Assembly (NCBI GenBank): GCA_012517965.1
Contig: JAAYTZ010000064.1
Span: forward strand, 1-43,073
DNA from: Propionibacterium sp.
GTDB taxonomy: Bacteria; Actinomycetota; Actinomycetes; Propionibacteriales; Propionibacteriaceae
DNA: 43,073 bases
Reading direction: 5' to 3'
Position 1 is the stretch's first letter. Every line of letters starts with the position of its first letter. The notes under the pieces are model-generated. The model ran no database searches. It saw only the letters and a program-made list of their open reading frames with translations, and was not told the DNA's origin. Below are positions 8,762-17,093 of this stretch, piece after piece. A program made the position numbers and the translations under genes.

Positions 8762-10288
8762 TCACCGCACCGTGACCCGGATCGTGTGCAGCCCGCTCGA
8801 CCCCGACGGGAACGGCGGCAGGCGGTCCTCCGGCTGCGGGCGTCCGGCGCCGTCGACAACCCGGCAGCGCAGCACGTGGTCGCCGGGTGCGGCGTCCCAG
8901 ACCCACAGCCACTGCCGCCAACTGTCGACGCCCGCGTCGGGGCCGAGGGGGGCGTCCTGCCAGGGGCCGTCGTCGACGGAGACCTGGACGCCGCCCACGC
9001 CGCTGCCGTGGGCCCACGCCACCCCGCCGACCTTGACGGGGCCGGCGGGGTGGACGCTGCCCGGCCGCGGCGTCTCGATGGTCGCGTTGGGCCGGACCGG
9101 GGCGTCGATCGCCCAGCCGCGCGTGGTCCAGTAGGCCTCGTCCCGGGCGTAGGTGGTGACGGTCAGCGACACGATCCACTTGGTGGCGCCGACGAAGCCG
9201 TACAGGCCGGGCGTCAGCAACCGGACCGGGAAGCCGTGCTGGGCGGGCAGCGGGGCGCCGTTCATCGAGTAGGCGAGCATCGCGCCGCGGCCGTCGGTCA
9301 GGGCGGCCAGCGGGGTGCTCACGGTGAAGCCCTCCACCGACCGCGAGAGCACCTGGTCGGCCCCCGCCTGCACGCCCGCCCGCGCCAGCAGCGCCGCCGT
9401 CGCGACGCCCCGCCAGCGGGCGTTGCCGATGAGGTCGCCGCCCACGTCGTTGCTCACGCAGGCCAGGGTCACGTCCCGCTCGAGCGCCGGTAGGCCTACG
9501 AGTTCGGCCCAGGTCAGGGTCAGCGGCCGGTCGACCATCCCGTCGACGACGAGGGTCCAGCTCGTCGCGTCGACCTGCGGGATCCGCAGCGCGGTGTCGA
9601 TCCGGAAGAAGTCCGAGTTCGGCGTGAACAGCGGGCTGACGCCGGGGGCGGACGCCTCCAGCCCGGTCGGCAGCGGGGTGGCCGAGCCGGTCGGCACCGG
9701 CGGGGTCGGGGCGGGCCGGACGCCGCCGCCCAGCACCCGGCTGCGGATCAGCCACTCCCCCAGGCCGGCGGTCACCGCGGACGCGCCGAGCACCGCGCCG
9801 GCGTGCCGCAGCAACCGACGTCGTCCGGCCTCGGGGGGTGGCGCAGCCGGGCCGGCCGGGAGCGGCGCGGGAACGGCCAGCAGCCGCCGCAGGACGAACG
9901 CCCCCACCCCGAACGCCACCGGCGCGGGCAGCAGCCCTCCGAGGCCGGGGACGGCCGACGCCGCCAGCAGCGCGACGGACGCCAGCAGGCCGGCGGCGAC
10001 CAGCGCGGCCGCGAACGAGCGTCGAGCCAACAGCCCGACGAGCGCCCCCAGCCCCAGCGTGACCACGACGATGCCGACCAGCAGCACCGCCTTGTCGGCC
10101 AGACCGAAGACCGCCACCGCCCACTCCTTGACCGGGGTGGGCGTCAGGTCGACGGACCGATTCCAGACGGCCACCACCGGGGACGCCGCCGGCGCCACCA
10201 GTGCGGCGGCCAGATGACCCGCCGCCAGGCCGGCCGCGGTCGCCGACACGCCGGCGAGCGCGGCGTGCCGAGCTCTCAAGGGCTCCAC
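8762..10288 (-). CDS. Membrane-anchored molybdopterin oxidoreductase (sulfite-oxidase family)
   Basis: This 508-residue protein joins a membrane anchor to a sulfite-oxidase-type molybdopterin domain. Residues 1-135 contain about four hydrophobic helices, followed by a Pro/Ala-rich linker and another hydrophobic stretch near 160-182. The Mo-cofactor domain starts near 220 (FTPNSDFF). Cys277 in TLACVSNDVGG is the expected molybdenum ligand, and RWRGV and LPAQHGFPVRLL are typical of the fold. The C-terminal third is the immunoglobulin-like dimerisation domain (GVAWAHGSGV, then GDHVLRCRV). The catalytic part probably faces outside. The start is GTG 10288 with AGGAGG seven bases upstream. The substrate (sulfite, sulfoxide or other) cannot be told, and no haem or electron-carrier gene is adjacent. 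Confidence 0.88.
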   Translation of the reverse strand: MEPLRARHAALAGVSATAAGLAAGHLAAALVAPAASPVVAVWNRSVDLTPTPVKEWAVAVFGLADKAVLLVGIVVVTLGLGALVGLLARRSFAAALVAAGLLASVALLAASAVPGLGGLLPAPVAFGVGAFVLRRLLAVPAPLPAGPAAPPPEAGRRRLLRHAGAVLGASAVTAGLGEWLIRSRVLGGGVRPAPTPPVPTGSATPLPTGLEASAPGVSPLFTPNSDFFRIDTALRIPQVDATSWTLVVDGMVDRPLTLTWAELVGLPALERDVTLACVSNDVGGDLIGNARWRGVATAALLARAGVQAGADQVLSRSVEGFTVSTPLAALTDGRGAMLAYSMNGAPLPAQHGFPVRLLTPGLYGFVGATKWIVSLTVTTYARDEAYWTTRGWAIDAPVRPNATIETPRPGSVHPAGPVKVGGVAWAHGSGVGGVQVSVDDGPWQDAPLGPDAGVDSWRQWLWVWDAAPGDHVLRCRVVDGAGRPQPEDRLPPFPSGSSGLHTIRVTVR

Positions 10289-10339
10289 GTGACCACCTCC
10301 TGATCCATCGAGGGTACGTGGCGGCCCCGACAGTCCTGG

Positions 10340-11206
10340 CTACGGGGTCGCGCCGGCCTTCCGGGCGGCCAGCGCCGCCTCGTAGAGGACGCCGCGGCTC
10401 ACCCCCGCCTCGACCGCCACCGTCGCGACCGCCTCCTTGAACCGGACGCCCTCGCCCACCCGGGCCAGCACCTCGGCCGCCGCGTCGTCGAGGCTCGCCT
10501 CGACCCGCGGCGCGCCGCCGATCACGACCGTGATCTCGCCCAGGACGCCGCCGGACGCCCAGGCCGCCAGTTCCGCCAATCCGCCCCGCCGGACCTCCTC
10601 GTAGGTCTTCGTGAGCTCCCGGCACACCGCGGCCGGCCGGTCGGCGCCGAGCTGCGCGGCGGCGTCCGTCAGGAAGGCGGCGAGGCGGTGCGGCGCCTCG
10701 AAGAAGACCATGGTGCGTTCCTCCCGGGCCAGGGAGGCCAGCCGTCGGCTGCGCTCACCGCTCTTGCGCGGCAGGAACCCCTCGAAACAGAACCGGTCGG
10801 ACGGCAGCCCCGACAACGCCAGGGCGGTCAGCGCCGCGGACGGGCCGGGGACCGCCGTCACGCGGTAGCCGCGCTCGAGGGCGGCCGTCACGACGCGATA
10901 CCCGGGGTCGGAGACCAGGGGCATCCCGGCGTCGGTCACAACCAGGACCCGCCGGCCCTCGGCGAGGGCGTCCAGCAGCGCGCCGACGCGCGACGCCTCG
11001 TTCCCGTCGAAGTACGACACCACCGGGGCCGACAGCGACACCCCCAGCCGCGCCGCCAGCGCCTTGAGGCGGCGGGTGTCCTCCGCGGCGATCAGCCCGG
11101 CGCGGCGCAGCTCGCGGGCCAGGGCGGGCGAGGCGTCCTCAAGGTCGCCGATGGGGGTGGCGGCCAGCACGAGCAGGCCCTCCCCCGGGGTAGGGTCAGC
11201 GTTCAC
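10340..11206 (-). CDS. rsmI: 16S rRNA (C1402-2'-O)-methyltransferase RsmI
   Basis: RsmI 2'-O-methylates C1402 in the 16S decoding centre. The 288-residue product carries the tetrapyrrole-methylase-fold signatures ATPIGDLEDAS, AEDTRR, VTDAGMPLVSDPGYR and AVPGPSA, with the usual C-terminal RsmI extension. The GTG start at 11206 lies seven bases after a -10-like CATACT (minus strand, plus 11214-11219), so the mRNA may be leaderless. The gene diverges from the mannosyltransferase gene, a recurrent actinobacterial arrangement, with 40 bp between start codons. Confidence 0.94.
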   Translation of the reverse strand: MNADPTPGEGLLVLAATPIGDLEDASPALARELRRAGLIAAEDTRRLKALAARLGVSLSAPVVSYFDGNEASRVGALLDALAEGRRVLVVTDAGMPLVSDPGYRVVTAALERGYRVTAVPGPSAALTALALSGLPSDRFCFEGFLPRKSGERSRRLASLAREERTMVFFEAPHRLAAFLTDAAAQLGADRPAAVCRELTKTYEEVRRGGLAELAAWASGGVLGEITVVIGGAPRVEASLDDAAAEVLARVGEGVRFKEAVATVAVEAGVSRGVLYEAALAARKAGATP

Positions 11207-11246
11207 CCTGCTCAGTATGGACGGTGGGCCCGGCTACCATGGCCGC
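11207..11246. promoter_or_regulatory. 40-bp divergent promoter region, rsmI / mannosyltransferase
   Basis: Both start codons flank this segment directly. On the plus strand TACCAT (11235-11240) is six bases before GTG 11247. On the minus strand CATACT (plus 11214-11219) is seven bases before GTG 11206. Both transcripts are predicted to be leaderless, and each polymerase would cover the other's promoter. Confidence 0.6.
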
Positions 11247-12905
11247 GTGTCGACGCCCGCCACCCCGCCCGAGCCCGGCCGCCCGGAGCCCGCCGCCCCG
11301 CCGGTGGCGACCCCGGCGCCGACTGGGTCCCGCGTCGCGGTGGCCGACCTGTCGACCGTGGCCCGGCTCCGGGACTTCCTGCCGGCCGACACCCTCCGAT
11401 CGTGGGTGCTCACCGCGTTGGTCGCGGGGCTGGCGTTCGTGCTGCGCCTGGTCAACCTGGGCTACCCCAGCTATCTGATCTTCGACGAGACCTACTACGC
11501 GAAGGACGCCTACTCGCTCCTGCAGTCCGGCTTCGAGCGGCAGTGGCCCGACTCGATGGACGTCACCAACAAGGCGTTCGTGGCCGGCGACTTCTCCTAC
11601 CTCGAGGCCGGGGCGTCCTTCGTCGTGCACCCCCCGCTGGGCAAGTGGCTGATCGCCGCGGGCGAGGCCCTGTTCGGCGTGAACTCGTTCGGCTGGCGGT
11701 TCATGGCGTGCGTGTTCGGCGCGCTGCTGGTCGCGGCGACGATGCGGCTGGCCCGGCGGTTGGGGCGGTCCACGCTCATCGGGGTGATCGCCGGGCTCCT
11801 GCTCACGTTCGACGGGCTGGCGTTCGTCATGTCGCGCATCGCCCTGCTCGACATCTTCCAGGCCTTCTTCCTGACCGCGGCCGTGGCCGCGGTCGTCGCC
11901 GACCGCGACTGGTTCCGCAACCGGCTGGCCGACCGGCTGACGGCCCGCGGCGTCCCCGACTTCGGCGGCGGGTTCGGCGGCCTCGCGCTCTGGCGGCCCT
12001 GGCGCTGGGTCGCCGGCCTGCTGTTCGGCTGCGCGCTGGCTGTCAAGTGGAACTCGGTGTACGTGCTGGCCGCGTTCGGGGTGCTGTCGGTGCTCTGGGA
12101 TGTGGGCGCCCGCCGGCTCGCGGGCGCCGACTTCCGATCGTGGCTGGCGCTGCTCTACGACGGCATCCCCGCGTTCGTCGCGATGGTGGGCACCGCCGCC
12201 GCCACGTACCTGGCCACCTGGGCCGGCTGGTTCGCGACCTCCGGCGGCTGGGACCGCGACTGGGGGGCGCGCAATCCGGACAGTCCGCTCGTGCGCGCGT
12301 TCGGACCCGACCTGGCGTCGTGGCTCTGGTACCACAAGGAGGTCTACGAGTTCCACACCGGCGACTTCATCAACAACGCCACCCACCCCTACGACGCACA
12401 CCCGGCGGGGTGGCTGCTGATGCTGCGACCCATCGGCATCGACGCGGTCAACGACATCGCTCCGGGCACGGACGGCTGCACCAACCCGGTCGGCAACTGC
12501 CTGCGGGTGATCAGCGGCATGGGGACGCCCCTGCTGTGGTGGTTCTCGGCGCTCGCCCTCGTGGTCGCCGCGGTGTGGTGGCTCGGGGGGCGGGACTGGC
12601 GCTTCGGCGTCCCGGTGGTCGCGGTGGCGGCCACCTGGCTGCCCTGGTTCCAGTACACGGCGCGGCCGCTGTTCTTCTTCTACGCGATCACGATCGTCCC
12701 GTTCAGCGTGGTGGCGTTGGCGCTGGTGCTGGGCTTGGTGCTGGGCCGGGTGGGCTCGCCCGGACGCCGCCGCGGCGCGATCGTCGCCGGGCTCGTGGTG
12801 GCGCTGGTAATCCTCGACTTCGGCTACATCTACCCGGTGCTGACCGATCACCTGCTGCCGTACCACGACTGGCTCGTGCGCATGTGGCTGCACTCCTGGA
12901 TCTGA
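11247..12905 (+). CDS. Dolichyl-phosphate-mannose--protein mannosyltransferase (Pmt, GT39)
   Basis: This multi-pass membrane glycosyltransferase moves mannose from polyprenyl-phosphate-mannose to Ser/Thr of exported proteins. The 552-residue product has the GT39 catalytic Asp-Glu in LIFDETYYAKDAYS after the first membrane helix, a long series of hydrophobic helices, and the C-terminal PMT 4-TM domain (YTARPLFFFYAITIVPF). The ~45-residue N-terminus is Pro/Ala-rich and cytoplasmic. The open frame continues upstream through antisense rsmI, but GTG 11247 sits six bases after TACCAT, so I choose this leaderless start. Divergence from rsmI matches the mycobacterial and streptomycete context. Confidence 0.93.
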   Translation: MSTPATPPEPGRPEPAAPPVATPAPTGSRVAVADLSTVARLRDFLPADTLRSWVLTALVAGLAFVLRLVNLGYPSYLIFDETYYAKDAYSLLQSGFERQWPDSMDVTNKAFVAGDFSYLEAGASFVVHPPLGKWLIAAGEALFGVNSFGWRFMACVFGALLVAATMRLARRLGRSTLIGVIAGLLLTFDGLAFVMSRIALLDIFQAFFLTAAVAAVVADRDWFRNRLADRLTARGVPDFGGGFGGLALWRPWRWVAGLLFGCALAVKWNSVYVLAAFGVLSVLWDVGARRLAGADFRSWLALLYDGIPAFVAMVGTAAATYLATWAGWFATSGGWDRDWGARNPDSPLVRAFGPDLASWLWYHKEVYEFHTGDFINNATHPYDAHPAGWLLMLRPIGIDAVNDIAPGTDGCTNPVGNCLRVISGMGTPLLWWFSALALVVAAVWWLGGRDWRFGVPVVAVAATWLPWFQYTARPLFFFYAITIVPFSVVALALVLGLVLGRVGSPGRRRGAIVAGLVVALVILDFGYIYPVLTDHLLPYHDWLVRMWLHSWI

Positions 12906-12993
12906 CGCCATCGTCGCACCGGCCCCACGGCGTCGTGGCGGCCGGCGCCTCGACCACGATCCGGCGGCGGACGCCCGGCTGAGGCCCCACCCC

Positions 12994-12999
12994 TAGACT
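12994..12999 (+). promoter_or_regulatory. -10 box TAGACT for the uracil permease gene
   Basis: TAGACT lies 27 bases before ATG 13027, with a GAGAGGA ribosome binding site (13015-13021) between them. This is a conventional leadered promoter. No clear -35 is visible. Confidence 0.4.
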
Positions 13000-13026
13000 C
13001 CCGCCGGATTCGACGAGAGGACCCTC

Positions 13027-14466
13027 ATGCCTTTGTGGACCCTGCACGGGGACGGAACCCTGAAGCCCGGGGAGGTGGTGGCGCCCCACGAGCGGCTGAG
13101 TTGGGGCAAGACCGTCGGCCTGGGCGCCCAGCACGTCGTCGCGATGTTCGGCGCGACGTTCGTGTTCCCGCTCCTGATGGGGCTGAACCCCCAGCTGGCC
13201 GTCATGATGTCCGGCTTCGCGACGCTGATCTTCCTGGCCGTCGTCAAGGGCCGGGTGCCGTCCTACCTGGGTTCGTCGGCGTCCTTCGTGGGCGTGGCGA
13301 CGGCGATCTACGCCGCCGGCGGCAACCCGTCGCACGTGTCGGGGGCGATGTTCTGGGTGGGCCTGGCGCTGTTGATCGCCGGCCTGATCATCCAGGCGGC
13401 CGGGGCGCGGGTCATCCACCGGGCGCTGCCGCCGGTGGTCACCGGCGCCGTCGTCATGTTGATCGGTTTCAACCTGGCGCCGGTCGTCGCCAAGACGTAC
13501 TGGCCACAGGATCAGTGGATCGGCTTCATCGTGATGCTCGTGGTGGTCGTGCTGAGCGTCGGCGTCCGCGGCTTCGTCGGCCGGATCGCGATCTTCCTGA
13601 GCCTGGTGATCGGCTATGCGCTGTCCTGGGTGTTCGACCGGGTGTTCGGCCCGATCACGAGCTTCGATCCCGCCGCCGGCAAGGTCACGACGCACGCCCG
13701 GGTCAACTGGGACGCCGTCGCGACCGCCGACTGGTTCGGGCTGCCGCCGGTCAGCGACCTGGCGAACTGGGCGCCGCACGCCGCCACCAACGTGGTGGGC
13801 TTCCACCTGCCGACCTTCGACGTCGCGTTCACCCTCGTGGCGCTGCCGGTGGTCATCGCGCTCATCGCCGAGAACACCGGCCACGTCAAGGCCGTCGCCG
13901 AGATGACCGGCACGAACCTCGACCGCGACATGGGCCGGGCGATCGCGGCCGACGGGGCGGCGTCCATGGTGGCGACCGCGGTGGGCGCGGGCCCGACCAC
14001 GACGTACGCCGAGAACATCGGCGTGATGGCGGCGACCCGCGTGTACTCGACGGCCGCCTACGTGGTGGCGGCGCTGGTCGCGATCCTGTTCGGGTTCAGC
14101 CCGAAGTTCGGCGCCGTCATCTCGGCGACCCCCGGCGGCGTCCTGGGCGGGATCACCGTCGTGCTGTACGGCATGATCGGCCTGCTCGGCGCCAAGATCT
14201 GGAAGGAGAACGGCGTCGACTTCGGCAACCCGGTGAACCTGGTGCCGGTGGCCGCCGGTGTCATCATCGGCATCGGCGACGTGTCGCTGCAGTTCTCGCC
14301 GTCGTTCACCCTGTCGGGCATCGCGTTCGGCACGATCGTCACGGTGGCCGTGTACCACCTGGCGCACGCGCTGGCCCCCGAGGAACTCAAGCGCGGCTCC
14401 GAGGGCGCGGTGCTCATCATCGACGAGCCCGGCGCCTACCGCGACGAGGACAACGCCCCCGCCTGA
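13027..14466 (+). CDS. uraA: Uracil/xanthine:H+ symporter, NCS2 family (UraA-like)
   Basis: This 479-residue permease of the nucleobase-cation-symporter-2 family takes up uracil by proton symport. It starts with LGAQHVVAMFGATFVFPLL, diagnostic of TM1, and has about 14 hydrophobic segments. The substrate-site signatures LIAENTGHVKA and GPTTTYAENIGVMAATRVYS support uracil over xanthine/urate transporters, which carry different residues there. A short acidic cytoplasmic tail ends the protein. ATG 13027 has GAGAGGA at normal spacing. No pyrR or PyrR-type leader is seen upstream; the gene converges on the unrelated gene at 14491. Confidence 0.92.
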   Translation: MPLWTLHGDGTLKPGEVVAPHERLSWGKTVGLGAQHVVAMFGATFVFPLLMGLNPQLAVMMSGFATLIFLAVVKGRVPSYLGSSASFVGVATAIYAAGGNPSHVSGAMFWVGLALLIAGLIIQAAGARVIHRALPPVVTGAVVMLIGFNLAPVVAKTYWPQDQWIGFIVMLVVVVLSVGVRGFVGRIAIFLSLVIGYALSWVFDRVFGPITSFDPAAGKVTTHARVNWDAVATADWFGLPPVSDLANWAPHAATNVVGFHLPTFDVAFTLVALPVVIALIAENTGHVKAVAEMTGTNLDRDMGRAIAADGAASMVATAVGAGPTTTYAENIGVMAATRVYSTAAYVVAALVAILFGFSPKFGAVISATPGGVLGGITVVLYGMIGLLGAKIWKENGVDFGNPVNLVPVAAGVIIGIGDVSLQFSPSFTLSGIAFGTIVTVAVYHLAHALAPEELKRGSEGAVLIIDEPGAYRDEDNAPA

Positions 14467-14490
14467 CCCACCGCGGCCCCTGGCCGGCGC

Positions 14491-15336
14491 CTACTCGGCG
14501 TCGGCCAGGTCGGCGGGGGTGATGATCTGCAGCTGTCCCCCCGGGGGGATCACGAAGCCCCAGCCGGGCGGCAGGGCCAGGTGCGCCCAGACCGGGCCGA
14601 AGGTCCGCAGGCCGGCCGCCTCGAGCACCCCGAACCGGTCGGCGTCCGCCTCGGGGTCGGCGTCGGGGCGCGCCGACTGGATCACCCAGCCCGAGTCGCG
14701 GCGGCTCGGGTCGGGCTCGTCCCGGCGACCCACCAGCGGCAGGCGCTGGTCGAGGTCCCGCTCGATGATGACGAGGCTGGCGGGGTGCACCGGGTAGGGC
14801 CGGGCGTCCAGGCCGGCGAACACCGCGGCCTGGTCGGGGTCGAGCCGGGGCTCGGCGTCGGCCGGCAGCGGCGCGACGGCCTCGGCCTCGCTCTGCGGCT
14901 CGAAGCCGGCAGCGGTGATGCGGCGGCGCAACTCCTCCACGTCGCCGGCGCCCTCGAACGTCACCTCGAGCACGCGGTCCAGCGCCACGGTGAGCAGCGT
15001 GTTCGCGCGCAGCCTCGTGTGGGTCGCCGCGGGGGTGTTCGCGAGCAGGGCGGTGAGTTCCTCCGCGCGTCGCTCGACGACGAACAGCCAGGTCTGCTCG
15101 GCGACCGCGATCAGGTTCGGGACGCCGTCCGGCCCGTAGGGCGGGTCGGCTGCCAGGGCTCCGTCGCTCATCGTGGCCAGCCCCAGCACCACCTTGACGC
15201 CGTGCCCCGGGGCCAGCCGCGCCAGGTCGGCCTCGACCGGAGGGGTGAGCGGGTCACCGGCCGGCGAGCGCAGGTCGGCGGGGTCCACGACCTCCCAGCC
15301 GCCGTGGGCCAGGAGGGTTGCGACGTTCGAGTCCAT
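14491..15336 (-). CDS. Hypothetical protein, C-terminal region like DUF2185/Imm33
   Basis: I do not recognise this 281-residue protein as a whole. It is acidic and soluble, with no signal peptide. The last ~70 residues (LPLVGRRDE, then DSGWVIQSARPDADPEADA and LPPGWGFVI) resemble the DUF2185/Imm33-type domain seen in polymorphic-toxin immunity proteins, but the match is by eye and weak. The middle has an alternating strand/helix pattern without motifs. I place the start at ATG 15336 because upstream reading of the frame is low-complexity antisense of tag. It is divergent from tag (69 bp between starts), and no toxin gene is adjacent, so an immunity function is not claimed. Confidence 0.7.
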   Translation of the reverse strand: MDSNVATLLAHGGWEVVDPADLRSPAGDPLTPPVEADLARLAPGHGVKVVLGLATMSDGALAADPPYGPDGVPNLIAVAEQTWLFVVERRAEELTALLANTPAATHTRLRANTLLTVALDRVLEVTFEGAGDVEELRRRITAAGFEPQSEAEAVAPLPADAEPRLDPDQAAVFAGLDARPYPVHPASLVIIERDLDQRLPLVGRRDEPDPSRRDSGWVIQSARPDADPEADADRFGVLEAAGLRTFGPVWAHLALPPGWGFVIPPGGQLQIITPADLADAE

Positions 15337-15393
15337 GGCGCCATCCAAGCACACGGCCGAAATCGGCCCCGCCGGGCGGTGACAGGCCGTTCC

Positions 15394-15399
15394 TATGGT
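15394..15399 (+). promoter_or_regulatory. -10 box TATGGT of a leaderless promoter for tag
   Basis: TATGGT lies exactly six bases before ATG 15406. There is no ribosome binding site, so the mRNA is probably leaderless. Confidence 0.6.
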
Positions 15400-15405
15400 G
15401 TGGGC

Positions 15406-15930
15406 ATGACGAGACCGGCCTGGGCGGAACGCAACGCGCTGCTGCGCAGCTACTACGACACCGAGTGGGGGTTCCCGATCCGGGACGCCGCCGGCGTCTA
15501 CGAGCGCCTCGCACTGGAGGGCTTCCAGTCGGGGCTGGCGTGGGAGACCATCCTGCGCAAGCGGCCCGCCTTCCGGGCGGCGTTCGCCGCCTTCGACCCT
15601 GCGGTGGTCGCCGCGTTCGGGGACGCCGATGTGGCCCGCCTGCTGGCCGACCCGGGCATCGTGCGCAACGAGCGCAAGATCCGGGCGGCCATCACGAACG
15701 CGCGGGCGACCGTCGCCCTCGCCGAGGCCGGCGACGACCTCGCCGAGTTGGTGTGGTCGTTCCGCCCCGCCGATCCGACGGCGGCCGCGGAGGGCCGGCC
15801 GAGCCGGTCCCCCGAGTCGGCCGCCCTCAGCGCGGAGCTCAAGCGGCGGGGGTTCGTGTTCGTGGGCCCGGTGACGATGTACGCGTTGCTGGAGGCCATC
15901 GGCGTCCTCGAACATCGGCTGACCGGCTGA
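15406..15930 (+). CDS. tag: DNA-3-methyladenine glycosylase I-like protein lacking the zinc site
   Basis: Tag removes 3-methyladenine from alkylated DNA in base excision repair. The 174-residue product aligns well to the family: YYDTEWGFP at 16-24, LEGFQSGLAWETIL at 37-50 (Glu38 and Trp46 at the base-binding positions), LVWSFRP, and LKRRGFVFVGPVT. The ligands of the zinc snap in E. coli Tag (Cys4, His17, His175, Cys179) are mostly absent. Position 4 is Pro, position 17 is Tyr, and the protein ends at LEHRLTG, before the last Cys. The fold may therefore be stabilised without zinc, or specificity may differ. The start ATG 15406 is leaderless. Confidence 0.88.
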   Translation: MTRPAWAERNALLRSYYDTEWGFPIRDAAGVYERLALEGFQSGLAWETILRKRPAFRAAFAAFDPAVVAAFGDADVARLLADPGIVRNERKIRAAITNARATVALAEAGDDLAELVWSFRPADPTAAAEGRPSRSPESAALSAELKRRGFVFVGPVTMYALLEAIGVLEHRLTG

Positions 15931-15969
15931 CGGGGCGTCCGCGGCTGTCGGCCCGAGCCCCGCGGCGTG

Positions 15970-16908
15970 TCAGCGGGTGTGCAACCCGCTGACGTCGAGG
16001 CTCACCCGGGTGCCGGCGCGGCCGTCCAGCATGGCCGACAGGTCGTCCAGCGAGCCGATCACGGCCGCCCGCCCGGCGCCGGAGTTGGCGAACGCGATCG
16101 CGGCCTCCACCTTCGGCCCCATGGACCCGGCGGGGAACGGCAGCCGGCCCAGTTCCGCCGGGTGGGCCGCCGTGATCAGCCGCTGGTTCGGGCCGCCCCA
16201 GTCGAGGAAGACGCCGTCGGCGTCCGTCGCGATGAGCAGCAGGTCGGCCCGGAGGTCGCGGGCGAGGACGGCCGCCGCCCGGTCTTTGTCGATGACCGCC
16301 TCGACCCCGCGCAGCCGCTGCCCCGACTCGTCGAACATCGTCGGGATGCCGCCGCCGCCCGCGGTCACGACGATGAAGTCGGCGGCCAGCAGGAGGTTGA
16401 TGCCGGCCACCTCGAAGATCCGGACCGGCGCCGGCGAGGGCACGACCCGCCGCCAGTGGGCGCCGTCGGGTTTGACCGTCCAGCCCTTCTCAGCCGCCAG
16501 CCGCCGCGCGACCTCCTCGGTGTAGACGGGGCCGACGAATTTCGTGGGGTCCGCGAAGGCCGGGTCGTCGGCGGACACCTCGGTCTGGGTGAGGACCGTG
16601 ATGACGTGCTGGTCGACCGGCACCACGTTCCCGAGTTCCTGCTCGATGAGGTAGCCGATCATGCCCTCGGTGGCCGCGCCCAGCACGTCGAACGGGTACT
16701 CGGCCCCCTCGCCGTAGGCGCTGGCCTGCAGCGCCAGCAGGCCCACCTGGGGGCCGTTGCCGTGCGTCACGACCACCTCGTGGCCCGCGTTGGACACGGC
16801 GCCGATCGCCTCGGCGGCGGCCTGCACGTTCGCCCGCTGCGCCTCGACGGTCATCGGCTCGCCGCGCTTGGCCAGCGCGTTCCCACCCAGTGCGATGACG
16901 ATGCGCAT
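15970..16908 (-). CDS. arcC: Carbamate kinase ArcC
   Basis: Carbamate kinase makes ATP from carbamoyl phosphate and ADP, usually as the last step of the arginine deiminase pathway. The 312-residue product is typical of the amino-acid-kinase family: IALGGNAL at 5-12, [35 protein letters not shown], and [10 protein letters not shown] near the end. A minus-strand -10-like TAGCTT and GAGGGGCGG lie upstream of ATG 16908. No arcA, arcB or arcD is adjacent, so whether it serves arginine fermentation or nitrogen recycling is open. Its 3' end converges on tag. Confidence 0.93.
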   Translation of the reverse strand: MRIVIALGGNALAKRGEPMTVEAQRANVQAAAEAIGAVSNAGHEVVVTHGNGPQVGLLALQASAYGEGAEYPFDVLGAATEGMIGYLIEQELGNVVPVDQHVITVLTQTEVSADDPAFADPTKFVGPVYTEEVARRLAAEKGWTVKPDGAHWRRVVPSPAPVRIFEVAGINLLLAADFIVVTAGGGGIPTMFDESGQRLRGVEAVIDKDRAAAVLARDLRADLLLIATDADGVFLDWGGPNQRLITAAHPAELGRLPFPAGSMGPKVEAAIAFANSGAGRAAVIGSLDDLSAMLDGRAGTRVSLDVSGLHTR

Positions 16909-17093
16909 GGCCGCCCCTCTGTCGTGTCGAACGGAAGCGAAGCTAGTGTCCGCCGCGCCCCCTCACGCGTCCGGGCGCGCACTCGGCGGCCCGGATTTTC
17001 GGTTCAGTTCGCGGGCGCCGCGTCCGGTCGGCGGTCGGGGCGCCGCCCACGATCACGGCCCGGCTAGCATGCGGACGACGAAGGGGGGACGCT

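Noticed and set aside
7953-10625. An 890-codon minus-strand open frame
   Set aside because: Shadow of tatD, the molybdenum enzyme and rsmI; composition is Arg/Gly-rich without domains.
15931-15969. CGGGGC...GCCCCG inverted repeat between tag and arcC as a terminator
   Set aside because: Six-base arms with a long loop are expected often by chance at this GC content.
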